Shown here: piece after piece, positions 14,686 to 22,878 of the stretch
How the letters are laid out: the number at the start of each line of letters is the position of its first letter
How positions within the stretch are numbered: position 1 is the stretch's first letter
From: Ruminococcus sp.
Lineage (GTDB): Bacteria > Bacillota > Clostridia > Oscillospirales > Acutalibacteraceae
Assembly: GCA_023665555.1 (NCBI GenBank)
Contig: JAMPDR010000023.1
Coordinates: forward strand, 1-35,205
Direction: 5' to 3'
DNA: 35,205 bases
Program-made: the position numbers and the translations under genes
Notes under the pieces: generated by a model
The model's database searches: none
The model's input: only the letters and a program-made list of their open reading frames with translations
What the model was told of the DNA's origin: nothing

Positions 14686-14715
14686 CTTTAGCGGGGTGTT
14701 CGCACTCCGCTAAAG
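14686..14715 (+). terminator. Stable hairpin after the BMP gene
   Basis: Perfect 13-bp stem with a TTCG tetraloop (CTTTAGCGGGGTG-TTCG-CACTCCGCTAAAG) and no T tail. It probably protects the mRNA 3' end or partially terminates, giving more receptor than transporter. Confidence 0.6.
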
Positions 14716-14764
14716 ATTATTGTATAGAATCGAACCTCTGTGTTAATGAATTGTAGGTTTTGAT

Positions 14765-14806
14765 ATCAGAAAACAGATTGTGAAATATTAAAGTCTGCTT
14801 TCTGAT
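14765..14806 (+). other. Second hairpin in the BMP-ATPase gap
   Basis: Stem ATCAGAAAnCAGA / TCTGnTTTCTGAT around a loop of about 16 nt, 55 bases before the ATPase gene. It could be a leader or processing structure. Confidence 0.4.
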
Positions 14807-14860
14807 GTCTGAAAAGGCAAAGGTCACAGAGATGAAAAATATGAAAATAGGAGGAAGAAA

Positions 14861-16438
14861 ATGTCGGAAGTTGCAATTGAACTTAAAAACATCACAAAGC
14901 GATTCGGTACTGTTGTTGCAAACAAAAACGTTTCTCTGACGGTCAATAAAGGTGAAATCCTTTCAATCCTCGGAGAAAACGGCAGCGGTAAGACTACCCT
15001 CATGAACATGCTTTCAGGAATCTATCATCCTGATGAGGGACATATTTACATTGATGGCCAAGAAGCTTCCATTAAGTCACCGAAGGATGCTTTTGACTAC
15101 AAAATCGGCATGATACATCAGCACTTCAAGCTTGTTGATGTTCTTAATGTTACCGAAAATATTATCCTCGGACTTAAAGACGGCGAAAAATACAACGTCA
15201 AGAAATCTGCAAAGAAAATCGGTGAGATCTGCGAACAATTCGGTTTTGAGGTTGACCCAATGAAACGCATCTATGAGATGTCGGTTTCTGAAAAGCAGAC
15301 TGTTGAAATTATTAAGGTTATCTACCGCGGCGCGGAAATTCTCATTCTTGATGAGCCTACTGCGGTTTTGACTCCTAAAGAAACCGATAAACTTTTTGCG
15401 ATTCTCAGAAACATGAAGAACAGCGGAAAGGCAATTATCATCATCACTCATAAACTCAATGAGGTGCTTGCTATTTCTGATAGGGTAGCTGTTTTGCGCA
15501 AGGGTGAATATATCGGAACAGTAGATACCAAAGATGCAACTGAGCAATCGCTTACTGAAATGATGGTAGGAAAGAAAATCAGCCTTAACATTGAAAGAAG
15601 CGAGCCGAAAAATCAGCAGGACAGACTTGTGCTCACAAACGTTTCAGTGGTGAACAATGAGGGTGTAAACGTTCTGAAAAATGTTAACTTCACTGCAAAA
15701 TCAGGTGAGATTCTCGGTATTGCAGGTATTGCAGGCAGCGGACAGAAAGAATTGCTTGAATCTATCGCCGGCTTGCAGCATCTTAAAAGTGGTTCAATCA
15801 TTTATCATGATCCTGCAACAGGCAAGGAAGAGAACCTTAAGGATAAAACTCCCCTGCAAATCAGAAATCTCGGTGTCAGACTTTCATTCGTGCCGGAGGA
15901 CAGACTCGGTATGGGTCTTGTTGGTGCAATGGGTATTACTGAAAACATGATGCTCAGAAGTTATAACAAGGATAAAGGTTTGTTCCTTAAAAAGAAAGAT
16001 CCGAAAAATCTTGCAGAAAAAATCATTGCTGACCTTGAAGTTGTTACTCCGGGAACGGAAACACCTGTAAGACGTCTTTCGGGCGGCAATGTTCAAAAGG
16101 TACTTGTCGGCAGAGAAATTGAGGCTGCTCCGACGGTGCTTATGGCGGCTTACCCGGTCAGAGGACTTGATATTAACTCATCCTATACAATATATAATCT
16201 GCTCAATAAGCAAAAAGAAATCGGCACTGCGGTTATTTTTGTTGGTGAGGACTTGGACGTACTTCTTGAACTTTGCGACAGAATAATCGTCATGTGCCAC
16301 GGTAAGATCAGCGGTGTGGTTGACGGCAGAAACGCAACCAAGGAAGAGATAGGTCTTATGATGACGAGTGACGCCAGCTATGACGAAAGTGCAAACGATA
16401 AAGATAAAACTGAAAGCGAGGACGGCAAAAATGAGTAA
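14861..16438 (+). CDS. Nucleoside ABC transporter, double ATPase
   Basis: The 525-residue product has two fused ATP-binding cassettes, as in sugar/nucleoside importers of the RbsA/NupA type. First cassette: Walker A GENGSGKTT (38-46), signature-like MSVSEKQTVEIIK, Walker B ILILDEPTAVLTP (about 163-175) and the switch ITHKL. Second cassette: Walker A degenerate as GIAGSGQKE (about 290-298), signature LSGGNVQK (about 406-413) and VLMAAYPVRGLD in place of a Walker B. The degenerate second site is usual for this family. AGGAGG precedes the ATG, and the 3' end overlaps the first permease gene by 8 bases, indicating translational coupling. It powers uptake of the ligand delivered by the BMP lipoprotein. 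Confidence 0.92.
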   Translation: MSEVAIELKNITKRFGTVVANKNVSLTVNKGEILSILGENGSGKTTLMNMLSGIYHPDEGHIYIDGQEASIKSPKDAFDYKIGMIHQHFKLVDVLNVTENIILGLKDGEKYNVKKSAKKIGEICEQFGFEVDPMKRIYEMSVSEKQTVEIIKVIYRGAEILILDEPTAVLTPKETDKLFAILRNMKNSGKAIIIITHKLNEVLAISDRVAVLRKGEYIGTVDTKDATEQSLTEMMVGKKISLNIERSEPKNQQDRLVLTNVSVVNNEGVNVLKNVNFTAKSGEILGIAGIAGSGQKELLESIAGLQHLKSGSIIYHDPATGKEENLKDKTPLQIRNLGVRLSFVPEDRLGMGLVGAMGITENMMLRSYNKDKGLFLKKKDPKNLAEKIIADLEVVTPGTETPVRRLSGGNVQKVLVGREIEAAPTVLMAAYPVRGLDINSSYTIYNLLNKQKEIGTAVIFVGEDLDVLLELCDRIIVMCHGKISGVVDGRNATKEEIGLMMTSDASYDESANDKDKTESEDGKNE

Positions 16439-17531
16439 TAAAGCAGTTAAAGAACCGTTTATTCGCATTTCAAAAAGAACGGAAGTGTCAACTAAGCTTA
16501 ATGTAATTGTAAGAGCGGTTGCAATTATTCTGGCACTCATTGTTTGCGCTGTTGTTCTTGTGTTGATAACAGGCGGAAAAATGGGAATCACAAGTGTTTA
16601 TGGCGAAATTTTTAAAGGCGCTTTCGGAACAATAAGGCGCTTTAAGGTGACGCTCAGCGATACGGCGGCGCTTCTTTGCCTCGGTCTTGCACTTGCGCCC
16701 GCATTCAAGATGCGATTTTGGAACATCGGTGCAGAGGGTCAGGCACTTATCGGCGCTCTTGCTTCTGCGGCAATGATCAAGCTGTGTCCGGGTGTACCTA
16801 ACATAGTTATGATTATTATGATGTTCATTGCATCCATAATTTCGGGTGCAATTTGGGGAATCATCCCGGCATTTTTCAAGGCTCAGTTCAAAACCAATGA
16901 AACACTTTTCACATTGATGATGAACTATGTTGCAATTCAGCTTACAAAGTTTTTCATTGTCAAATGGGAAAAAACTCCGGGTTCAAGCCTTGTCGGTAAC
17001 TTCTCAAACGGTATTTTCCCGAAATTGTTCGGTGTTGATTACGGTTGGAACTATATCATTGTTGCTGTACTGATGGTCGCATTGTTTATCTATTTGAAGT
17101 ATTCAAAGCAAGGCTATGAAATTGCAGTAGTCGGTGAAAGTGAGAACACGGCCAGATACGTCGGCATCAGTGTTAAAAAAGTAATAATCAGAACCATGGC
17201 AATCTCAGGTGCGCTTTGCGGCATTGCGGGCTTTATGCTCGTCGGCGGTGTCCATCACACAATTACCTCATCAATTGTTGACGGCAACGGATTCACTGCA
17301 ATTGTTGTTGCATGGCTTTCAAAGTTTAATCCGATTATAATGTTTATGGTTTCGTTCCTTCTGTCATTCCTCGGCAAAGGTACAGAACAGATTGCATCAA
17401 GCTGTAACCTGAATGACCATGCATCGGATATTATCATCGGCATCGTTCTGTTCTTCATTCTCGGATGCGAATTCTTTGTAAATTACAAGATTACATTCAG
17501 AAATTCAAAATCAGAAAAGGAGGCAAAATGA
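16431..17531 (+). CDS. Nucleoside ABC transporter permease 1
   Basis: The 366-residue permease belongs to the BPD_transp_2 type. The start at 16431 (MSNKAVKEPFIRI) overlaps the ATPase gene by 8 bases; upstream in-frame codons to 16368 lie inside the ATPase gene and lack a ribosome binding site. About eight to ten membrane helices follow (for example 25-48, 70-90, 97-120, 125-150, 205-225, 257-285, 300-330 and 335-355). The family segment EGQALIGALASA (about 103-114) and the cytoplasmic GENPxAARYxGI-type loop (VVGESENTARYVGISV, about 232-247) are present. It forms the channel with the second permease. Confidence 0.9.
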   Translation: MSNKAVKEPFIRISKRTEVSTKLNVIVRAVAIILALIVCAVVLVLITGGKMGITSVYGEIFKGAFGTIRRFKVTLSDTAALLCLGLALAPAFKMRFWNIGAEGQALIGALASAAMIKLCPGVPNIVMIIMMFIASIISGAIWGIIPAFFKAQFKTNETLFTLMMNYVAIQLTKFFIVKWEKTPGSSLVGNFSNGIFPKLFGVDYGWNYIIVAVLMVALFIYLKYSKQGYEIAVVGESENTARYVGISVKKVIIRTMAISGALCGIAGFMLVGGVHHTITSSIVDGNGFTAIVVAWLSKFNPIIMFMVSFLLSFLGKGTEQIASSCNLNDHASDIIIGIVLFFILGCEFFVNYKITFRNSKSEKEAK

Positions 17532-17532
17532 G

Positions 17533-18516
17533 ATGGGTTCAATAGTATATTTTCTTCAGCGTGCAATCATGCAGGGGTTACCTCTTCTGTATGGCTCAAC
17601 AGGTGAAATACTCATCGAAAAAAGCGGCAACCTTAACCTCGGTATCCCCGGAATCATGGTTATGGGCGGCGCATCGGGAATCATTGCCTCAACTGCCTAT
17701 GAAAAACTTTTCTCAGGCGGAAATCCGAATGGTACTGTCAGTGTGATTATTTCACTGCTCACGTCGATTATTTGCTCGCTTCTTATCTCGTTGCTTTACT
17801 GTTTCCTCACCGTTACACTCAGAGCAAATCAAAATGTAACAGGTCTTGCAATCACAACTTTCGGAACAGGCTTCGGCAACTTTTTCGGCGGTGCGCTTGC
17901 AAAAGTACTCGGTGTCAGTGACACTCAAATTTTGACAACTGTTTATGCATATAAAAAAGCACTGCCGTTCTATAATAAACTCGGTGCAATCGGTCAGGTG
18001 TTGTTCTCTCACGGCTTCCTTTTCTATCTTGGTGTGGCGGCCGCAATCATCGCATATTATATGCTCAACCGAACACGTACGGGACTTAATCTTCGCGCAG
18101 TTGGCGAGAATCCTGCGGCGGCGGATGCGGCAGGAATTAACGTAACCAGATATAAATATGCTGCAACATGCATCGGCGGTGTGCTTGCAGGACTTGGCGG
18201 ACTTTATTATTTCATCGACTATTCAACAGGTACATGGGATACGCTCTCCTTCGGTGACAGAGGATGGCTTGCAATTGCGCTTGTTATCTTCGTTGTGTGG
18301 AAACCTAATCTCGCAATTTTCGGCTCACTGTTGTTCGGTGCGCTCTATATTGCAGATGTGTTCGTTCCCGGTTTGAACAGTGCAACAAAAGAACTGTTCA
18401 AAATGTTGCCATATCTTGTTACGATTATCATTCTTATCAGCACCAGCTTTACTAAGAAGAAAGAGAATCAGCCCCCTGAAAGCTTAGGCTTGTCCTACTT
18501 CAGAGAAGAGAGATAA
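17533..18516 (+). CDS. Nucleoside ABC transporter permease 2
   Basis: The 327-residue BPD_transp_2 permease starts one base after the stop of permease 1, with AAGGAGG inside the end of that gene. Family features are GEILIEKSGNLNLGIPGIMVMG (about residues 22-43), the ANQNVTGLAITTFGTG segment (about 99-114) and the cytoplasmic LRAVGENPAAADAAGINVTRYKY loop. About eight helices are present. It pairs with permease 1 and the double ATPase to complete the importer; a terminator follows, closing the operon. Confidence 0.92.
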   Translation: MGSIVYFLQRAIMQGLPLLYGSTGEILIEKSGNLNLGIPGIMVMGGASGIIASTAYEKLFSGGNPNGTVSVIISLLTSIICSLLISLLYCFLTVTLRANQNVTGLAITTFGTGFGNFFGGALAKVLGVSDTQILTTVYAYKKALPFYNKLGAIGQVLFSHGFLFYLGVAAAIIAYYMLNRTRTGLNLRAVGENPAAADAAGINVTRYKYAATCIGGVLAGLGGLYYFIDYSTGTWDTLSFGDRGWLAIALVIFVVWKPNLAIFGSLLFGALYIADVFVPGLNSATKELFKMLPYLVTIIILISTSFTKKKENQPPESLGLSYFREER

Positions 18517-18534
18517 TTCAAACATTAAAATTCA

Positions 18535-18576
18535 ACACCGCACATGTCAATTGTGAAGGCTTGTGCGGTGCTTTTA
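18535..18576 (+). terminator. Terminator of the nucleoside transporter operon
   Basis: Stem CACCGCAC / GTGCGGTG with a 19-nt loop and CTTTT tail. Confidence 0.8.
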
Positions 18577-18579
18577 ATA

Positions 18580-18618
18580 TGCGGGGAAGATTGTGCTTTC
18601 TTAAAGTTGCAGTCCGCA
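18580..18618. repeat. 40-nt TGCGG...CCGCA element, copy 6
   Basis: 39 nt with intact ends, directly after the transporter-operon terminator. The interior is unrelated to the other copies except for a GGGGAAGA start shared with copy 2. Confidence 0.6.
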
Positions 18619-18661
18619 GAGATGGTGTCAAGCAATCGCTGCCTTTTGTTGGATACGCATA

Positions 18662-18690
18662 TTGACAAACTTTGCCCAAAGTTATATACT
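18662..18690 (+). promoter_or_regulatory. Promoter of the methionine gamma-lyase-like gene
   Basis: TTGACA, 17 bases, TATACT: near-perfect sigma-A promoter, with a start expected near 18697. Confidence 0.8.
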
Positions 18691-18708
18691 CGTATAGTAT
18701 TTTATACG
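18691..18708 (+). promoter_or_regulatory. Operator-like palindrome at the start site
   Basis: CGTATA-N6-TATACG spans the predicted transcription start, and the -10 box TATACT adjoins it. The position fits a repressor site; the regulator is unknown. Confidence 0.45.
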
Positions 18709-18722
18709 AAATGAGGATAGAT

Positions 18723-20000
18723 ATGGAAAATTCGATTTATGAGCAGCTTGGAATAAGCAAAGCTGTGCTGAATTTTAGTGATAAAATTGTTGATGGACTC
18801 AAACCTCGCTTTGATGCGATTGACCGAATGGCGGAACTGAATCAGGCCAAGGTGATTCTTGCAATGCAGAAAAACCGTGTAAGTGCGGCATGTCTTTCCG
18901 GTACAACGGGCTACGGTCATGATGATCTTGGCAGAGATACGCTTGAAAAGGTATATGCATCATGTTTCCACACCGAAGCGGCGCTTGTCAGGCCGCACAT
19001 CACTTGCGGCACTCACGCATTAGCGATTGCTCTTTCGGCAAACTTGCTTCCGGGTGATGAACTGCTTTCTCCCGTTGGCAGACCATATGATACGCTTGAA
19101 GAGGTAATAGGTATCCGCGAGTCACAGTGCTCTCTTATGGAATATGGTGTTACATATCGTCAGGTGGACTTGTTGGATGACGGCAGTTTTGATTATGATA
19201 ATATCGCAAAGGCAATCAATGAAAAGACAAAAGTCGTTACTATTCAACGCTCAAAAGGCTATCAGATGCGCCCATCGTTTTCTGTTGAGCAAATTGGTGA
19301 ATTGATTGCTTTTGTTAAAGGAATCAAGCCGAATGTCACGGTTATGGTTGATAACTGCTACGGCGAGTTCGTTGAGGATAAAGAACCGTCGGATGTCGGT
19401 GCTGATATGGTGGTAGGCTCACTTATTAAAAATCCGGGCGGCGGACTTGCTCCGATTGGCGGCTACATCTGCGGCACGCAAAAGTGTATTGACCGTTGTG
19501 CATATAGACTCAGTGCTCCGGGAATAGGACAGGATGTCGGTGCAAGCCTTAGTGTTATGACCTCGCTTTATCAAGGCTTTTTCCTTGCCCCAACAGTTGT
19601 TGCATCGTCGCTTAAGGGCGCAATTTTTGCCGCAAATGCATATGAAAAATTAGGCTTTAATGTTGTGCCGAACAGCATTGAGTCGCGTCACGATATCATT
19701 CAGTCAATCGAACTCGGTTCAAAAGAGGGTATGCTTGCGTTTAGCAGCGGTATTCAATTAGCCGCCCCGGTTGACAGCTATGTTACACCGATACCGTACC
19801 CGATTCCCGGATACAATGATGAGGTAATCATGGCAGCAGGCGCATTTGTTCAAGGCTCTTCAATTGAACTTTCAGCTGACGGTCCCATTCGTGAGCCGTA
19901 TGCAATATACTTCCAAGGCGGCTTAACATGGCAGCATGCAAAACTCGGAATCATGATGTCACTTCAAAAGATGCTTGACGCAGGACTTATAGAAATGTAA
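18723..20000 (+). CDS. PLP-dependent methionine gamma-lyase family / 'aluminum resistance' protein
   Basis: The 425-residue fold-type-I PLP enzyme is related to the YnbB/'aluminum resistance' family (Met_gamma_lyase Pfam family). Visible features: LSGTTGYGHDDLGRDTLE (58-75), the cofactor aspartate in VMVDNCYGEF (Asp210), and the Schiff-base lysine in GSLIKNPGGGLAP (Lys236). The true substrate is uncertain; family members are annotated from similarity to cystathionine/methionine lyases. The start is 18723 because GAGGAT lies 5-9 bases upstream; the in-frame codon at 18672 lies between the -35 and -10 boxes of the promoter and cannot be used. It is monocistronic, with a strong promoter and terminator. 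Often this gene neighbours miaA/hfq; that context is absent here. Confidence 0.88.
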   Translation: MENSIYEQLGISKAVLNFSDKIVDGLKPRFDAIDRMAELNQAKVILAMQKNRVSAACLSGTTGYGHDDLGRDTLEKVYASCFHTEAALVRPHITCGTHALAIALSANLLPGDELLSPVGRPYDTLEEVIGIRESQCSLMEYGVTYRQVDLLDDGSFDYDNIAKAINEKTKVVTIQRSKGYQMRPSFSVEQIGELIAFVKGIKPNVTVMVDNCYGEFVEDKEPSDVGADMVVGSLIKNPGGGLAPIGGYICGTQKCIDRCAYRLSAPGIGQDVGASLSVMTSLYQGFFLAPTVVASSLKGAIFAANAYEKLGFNVVPNSIESRHDIIQSIELGSKEGMLAFSSGIQLAAPVDSYVTPIPYPIPGYNDEVIMAAGAFVQGSSIELSADGPIREPYAIYFQGGLTWQHAKLGIMMSLQKMLDAGLIEM

Positions 20001-20009
20001 GCAAAAAAT

Positions 20010-20034
20010 GCACCGTTCATCGGTGCGTTTTTTT
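20010..20034 (+). terminator. Terminator after the PLP enzyme gene
   Basis: Stem GCACCG / CGGTGC with a TTCAT loop and T7 tail. Confidence 0.9.
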
Positions 20035-20050
20035 AATAGCATTTTCCATA

Positions 20051-20090
20051 TGCGGGAGAGTTGGTAACCTGATGAAAAATATCATCCGCA
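20051..20090. repeat. 40-nt TGCGG...CCGCA element, copy 7
   Basis: 40 nt with intact ends, again placed just after a terminator and before the promoter of the next gene. Confidence 0.6.
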
Positions 20091-20125
20091 AATGGAAATA
20101 TATATCAGTATTAACAATATTTTCA

Positions 20126-20154
20126 TTGAACCGATTGAAACAATAGTGTATAAT
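20126..20154 (+). promoter_or_regulatory. Promoter of the PI-PLC-like gene
   Basis: TTGAAC, 17 bases, TATAAT, about 52 bases before the ATG. Confidence 0.7.
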
Positions 20155-20206
20155 AAAAATATACACAGAGCGTATCCCGAACAAATTAATAACGGAGGTA
20201 CTCCCC

Positions 20207-21340
20207 ATGAATTTCATCAACAAATACATCTCAGCGCTTATAAGCCTTGTACTTTGCCTTTTTGTTACAATGCCGACCGTTGTCGAGCAAGGACAGCAAG
20301 CTAAAATTGACGACATTGCGAATCAAAATGAGCGAATCAGTCAGCTTGAACAACTTTATCAAAGCGAAAGTTTTGTTCCTATTGATGAAAGCACAGTGAC
20401 GGGGTTTGATGTTGACACGGCATATAAAAGTGGTGTTAAGTTCAACGAGGTTTCTTTTATTGCAACGCATAACAGCTATCAAAAAGCAAGCGTACCGGCA
20501 TATCAGGAACTTTACGGAAATCTCTCAACTGTAACATTCGGTGCGGTGAAAAAAGAGAAAACTTCTTTTTCAAGCGATACACTGACTGAACAGTTTAATC
20601 TCGGAATCAGAAGCATTGAACTTGATGTTGAAACCGTTGTTAAGAATAATCAGATAAGCTTTGTCTGCTGCCATTCACCGATTATTGACGCAACATCAAC
20701 GTGCTATGATTTTTCGCTTGCACTGAAAGAGATAAAATTGTGGTCTGACGCAAATCCGAATCATCTTCCGATAACGGTTATTATTGAACCGAAGAAAATT
20801 TTTATTCCGGAAGTTGGCATGCGTTTCTTCTCACTCAATTATGCAAACGAACTTGACAAACAATTGAGAAGTATTTTCGGGGAAACACTTCTCACTCCGT
20901 CCGACATGATGGGTAGTTTTGAGTCACTTAAGCAGATGCGTGAAAATGACGGCTGGCTCACTCTCAAAGAAACAGCAGGTAAGGTGATGTTCCTGCTGCA
21001 TGATACAACAATTACGGAAAATTATATTTCACAAGATAAGTCACTGAGAACACAAGCAATGTTCCCGATGCTGAGATACGAGGATGTTGACAGGGATTGT
21101 GCATCATTTATTTTGGCGAATAAGCCGAAAGAGGCCATAGAGAAATGCGCCGAACTCGACGAAAAAAGAATTGTTTACAGGACGCTTGTTGATGATTACG
21201 GAACTATAGACAATGAAAGAGAGGCACTTGCCTTTGAAGTCGGTGCACACATCATGTCAACCGATTATCCCATAAAAGCTGATGCGAATAATACGCAAAA
21301 AGTTGTCAGCTTCAACGGCGCAACAGTCAAATGCAAATAA
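20207..21340 (+). CDS. Secreted phosphatidylinositol-specific phospholipase C-like protein
   Basis: The 377-residue product has an N-terminal signal sequence (about residues 1-25) and then a TIM-barrel PLC-like domain of the Ca2+-dependent bacterial PI-PLC type. Catalytic-site features: His88 in FIATHNSYQ, Glu138 and Asp140 in GIRSIELDVE, His156 in VCCHSPI, and the barrel end MSTDYP (about 355-360). A short coiled segment (about 30-52) follows the signal. The expected reaction is cleavage of a phosphodiester in phosphoinositides or a similar head group, outside the cell. An ACGGAGG ribosome binding site precedes the ATG. No obvious partner gene lies nearby; the neighbour is the opposing DUF4417 gene. 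A host-lipid or membrane-remodelling role is inference. Confidence 0.82.
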   Translation: MNFINKYISALISLVLCLFVTMPTVVEQGQQAKIDDIANQNERISQLEQLYQSESFVPIDESTVTGFDVDTAYKSGVKFNEVSFIATHNSYQKASVPAYQELYGNLSTVTFGAVKKEKTSFSSDTLTEQFNLGIRSIELDVETVVKNNQISFVCCHSPIIDATSTCYDFSLALKEIKLWSDANPNHLPITVIIEPKKIFIPEVGMRFFSLNYANELDKQLRSIFGETLLTPSDMMGSFESLKQMRENDGWLTLKETAGKVMFLLHDTTITENYISQDKSLRTQAMFPMLRYEDVDRDCASFILANKPKEAIEKCAELDEKRIVYRTLVDDYGTIDNEREALAFEVGAHIMSTDYPIKADANNTQKVVSFNGATVKCK

Positions 21341-21412
21341 GTGATACCTTGCAGCATTTAAAAGTTTGTAAATTGGATGTAAGAATTTTGCTTCATGAAG
21401 TTTTGAACTGTT

Positions 21413-21715
21413 TCACAGAGTTCTTACTGTAACTTCAATTTCAGTCACAATGTCACGCAAGATATCATCGTCTATTTTAAAGTTCAACAATTCATCAACC
21501 GATTTGAAGTATACATCGCTGCCAGCGGTGTTGGCTTGGTATAACACCCAGGTATCTTTTGCTTCAAGTCCGATGCCGTATGACTTACCTTTCCAGTTGA
21601 ACTCAACTTCAGAGCCATGCTGTACACTCCACTTGAAATCGCTGATACCTTCAAATTTCATCTCATCATAGTCGTCGAATAGTATAAATTTGCCCTGACT
21701 TATATTTGCTGACAT
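21413..21715 (-). CDS. Possible separate product from an internal start of the DUF4417 gene
   Basis: Inside the DUF4417 gene, in frame, AAAGGAGGT (AGGAGG at 21723-21728) sits 7 bases before ATG 21715, the best ribosome binding site of the locus. A 100-residue protein (MSANISQGKFILFDDYDEMK...) equal to the C-terminal domain could be made by internal initiation. If the preceding region is a toxin, this product would be in the position of an immunity protein or regulator; an ancestral separate gene fused by loss of a stop codon is equally possible. Confidence 0.45.
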   Translation of the reverse strand: MSANISQGKFILFDDYDEMKFEGISDFKWSVQHGSEVEFNWKGKSYGIGLEAKDTWVLYQANTAGSDVYFKSVDELLNFKIDDDILRDIVTEIEVTVRTL

Positions 21716-22756
21716 AAGATTACCTCCTTTAAATTTAAATATTGGTATGTTGCCATGCGGATAGTTTATGGGTTCTCCAAGACTTGGGAATCCTCTAGAC
21801 CAGTCTACCATATGATCATGGGGATTTGTATGTCCTGTGTGCTCTCTATGATGTGTTGTATGATGTCTTTCCATATAAGCTCTGCCATCTGACCCTATTT
21901 TTGTTTCATATACTTCGTTGTTTTTAGTGACATATTGTTTTATACTGTTAGGAGTGCCTAAAAAGCGTTCATCATCTTTTTTCTTTGGTTTCCAATCACC
22001 ACCATAAGCGCTTCCGGTTCCTTTCTTTATGTAATTAGATACATATCCATATATATGCTTAATACGTTCTGCTTTGACATTATTAGATTTAACAATATCA
22101 TCTTCATAGTGTCTCCATGAACTTAAATCATAGTCGATATATACTATATTTCCTTTCATTTCTTCAAATGGATAATGATAGCAAATTATCTTTTCCGGCT
22201 CAATTTGTTTTAGCATTTCATTGTAGCCTCTCATGAAAAAGTTTTTTTGATCCCTGTGATTACCATGCTCTGACACCATGTATGTTGATACGGCAACAGT
22301 CGAGCCTTTTTCAATACCATTAAAACAGAATTTAAATGTGTTGTCAAGACCCCAATTTATAGTGGGAATGACAGATATGCCTTTACTCGATAAAAATGCA
22401 CCGACCCAACGGTTTCTAAATGTATTATATAGTTGCATTATAGGATGCATTTCAATATACATACTAAAATCTGGAGATAATATAGCGGGATATTTGCTTA
22501 GAGCATCAATGTATTTTTGAGGATTTATCCATATATCTTCAAATTTATAGTCATATAGAAAAAAGTGTACAAGTCGGTTAAGATGATTATCTTGATTATT
22601 TTTGATTCGGTCAAAGCCAATAACTCTAGTGCTGTTGTTTATATCAATGTTAATTTTAGCGTGTGGTATAATAGGCATTGACCAGTTTTCTTGCGAAATA
22701 AAATCATTTCGCAAAAATAAAGGATCTGTACGATAATTAAAGTTTTCTAGTGTCAA
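21413..22756 (-). CDS. DUF4417 protein with His-rich toxin-like segment and C-terminal small domain
   Basis: The 447-residue product starts at TTG 22756, because GGAGG lies 6 bases upstream. Three parts are visible. Residues about 1-240 match DUF4417 (SPDFSMYIEMHPIMQLYN, FRNRWVGAFLSSKGISVIPTI, GSTVAVSTYM), a family common on phages and mobile elements, function unknown. Residues about 260-340 are polar, ending in a His-rich block (MERHHTTHHREHTGHTNPHDH) that resembles C-terminal domains of polymorphic toxins. The last 100 residues resemble small stand-alone proteins (EVEFNWKGKSYGIG, SVDELLNFKIDD). The gene is visibly more AT-rich than its neighbours, isolated and opposite to them, which suggests transfer. 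Its promoter is a perfect consensus with a LexA-type SOS box at the start site. Confidence 0.7.
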   Translation of the reverse strand: MTLENFNYRTDPLFLRNDFISQENWSMPIIPHAKINIDINNSTRVIGFDRIKNNQDNHLNRLVHFFLYDYKFEDIWINPQKYIDALSKYPAILSPDFSMYIEMHPIMQLYNTFRNRWVGAFLSSKGISVIPTINWGLDNTFKFCFNGIEKGSTVAVSTYMVSEHGNHRDQKNFFMRGYNEMLKQIEPEKIICYHYPFEEMKGNIVYIDYDLSSWRHYEDDIVKSNNVKAERIKHIYGYVSNYIKKGTGSAYGGDWKPKKKDDERFLGTPNSIKQYVTKNNEVYETKIGSDGRAYMERHHTTHHREHTGHTNPHDHMVDWSRGFPSLGEPINYPHGNIPIFKFKGGNLMSANISQGKFILFDDYDEMKFEGISDFKWSVQHGSEVEFNWKGKSYGIGLEAKDTWVLYQANTAGSDVYFKSVDELLNFKIDDDILRDIVTEIEVTVRTL

Positions 22757-22783
22757 AATAAACCTCCATAATAATATAATTTC

Positions 22784-22795
22784 GAACAAATGTTC
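22784..22795 (-). promoter_or_regulatory. LexA/DinR-type SOS box
   Basis: GAACATTTGTTC on the minus strand (flanked as A-GAACATTTGTTC-G) matches the Gram-positive SOS consensus GAAC-N4-GTTC. It begins 8 bases after the -10 box, so LexA binding would cover the transcription start of the DUF4417 gene. Confidence 0.75.
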
Positions 22796-22803
22796 TATAT
22801 TTA

Positions 22804-22832
22804 ATTATAAATGCATTTTCATCATCTGTCAA
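22804..22832 (-). promoter_or_regulatory. Perfect consensus promoter of the DUF4417 gene
   Basis: Minus strand: TTGACA, 17 bases, TATAAT. Such an unweakened promoter is what one expects for a gene held off by a repressor. Confidence 0.85.
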
Positions 22833-22878
22833 TAGTTAAAACGTTATTTATATATCAAACCATCAAGGAGTGTAGTCA

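Noticed and set aside
20207-22756. PI-PLC-like and DUF4417 genes as one functional unit
   Set aside because: They are convergent, differ in composition, and have separate promoters; adjacency alone does not link them.
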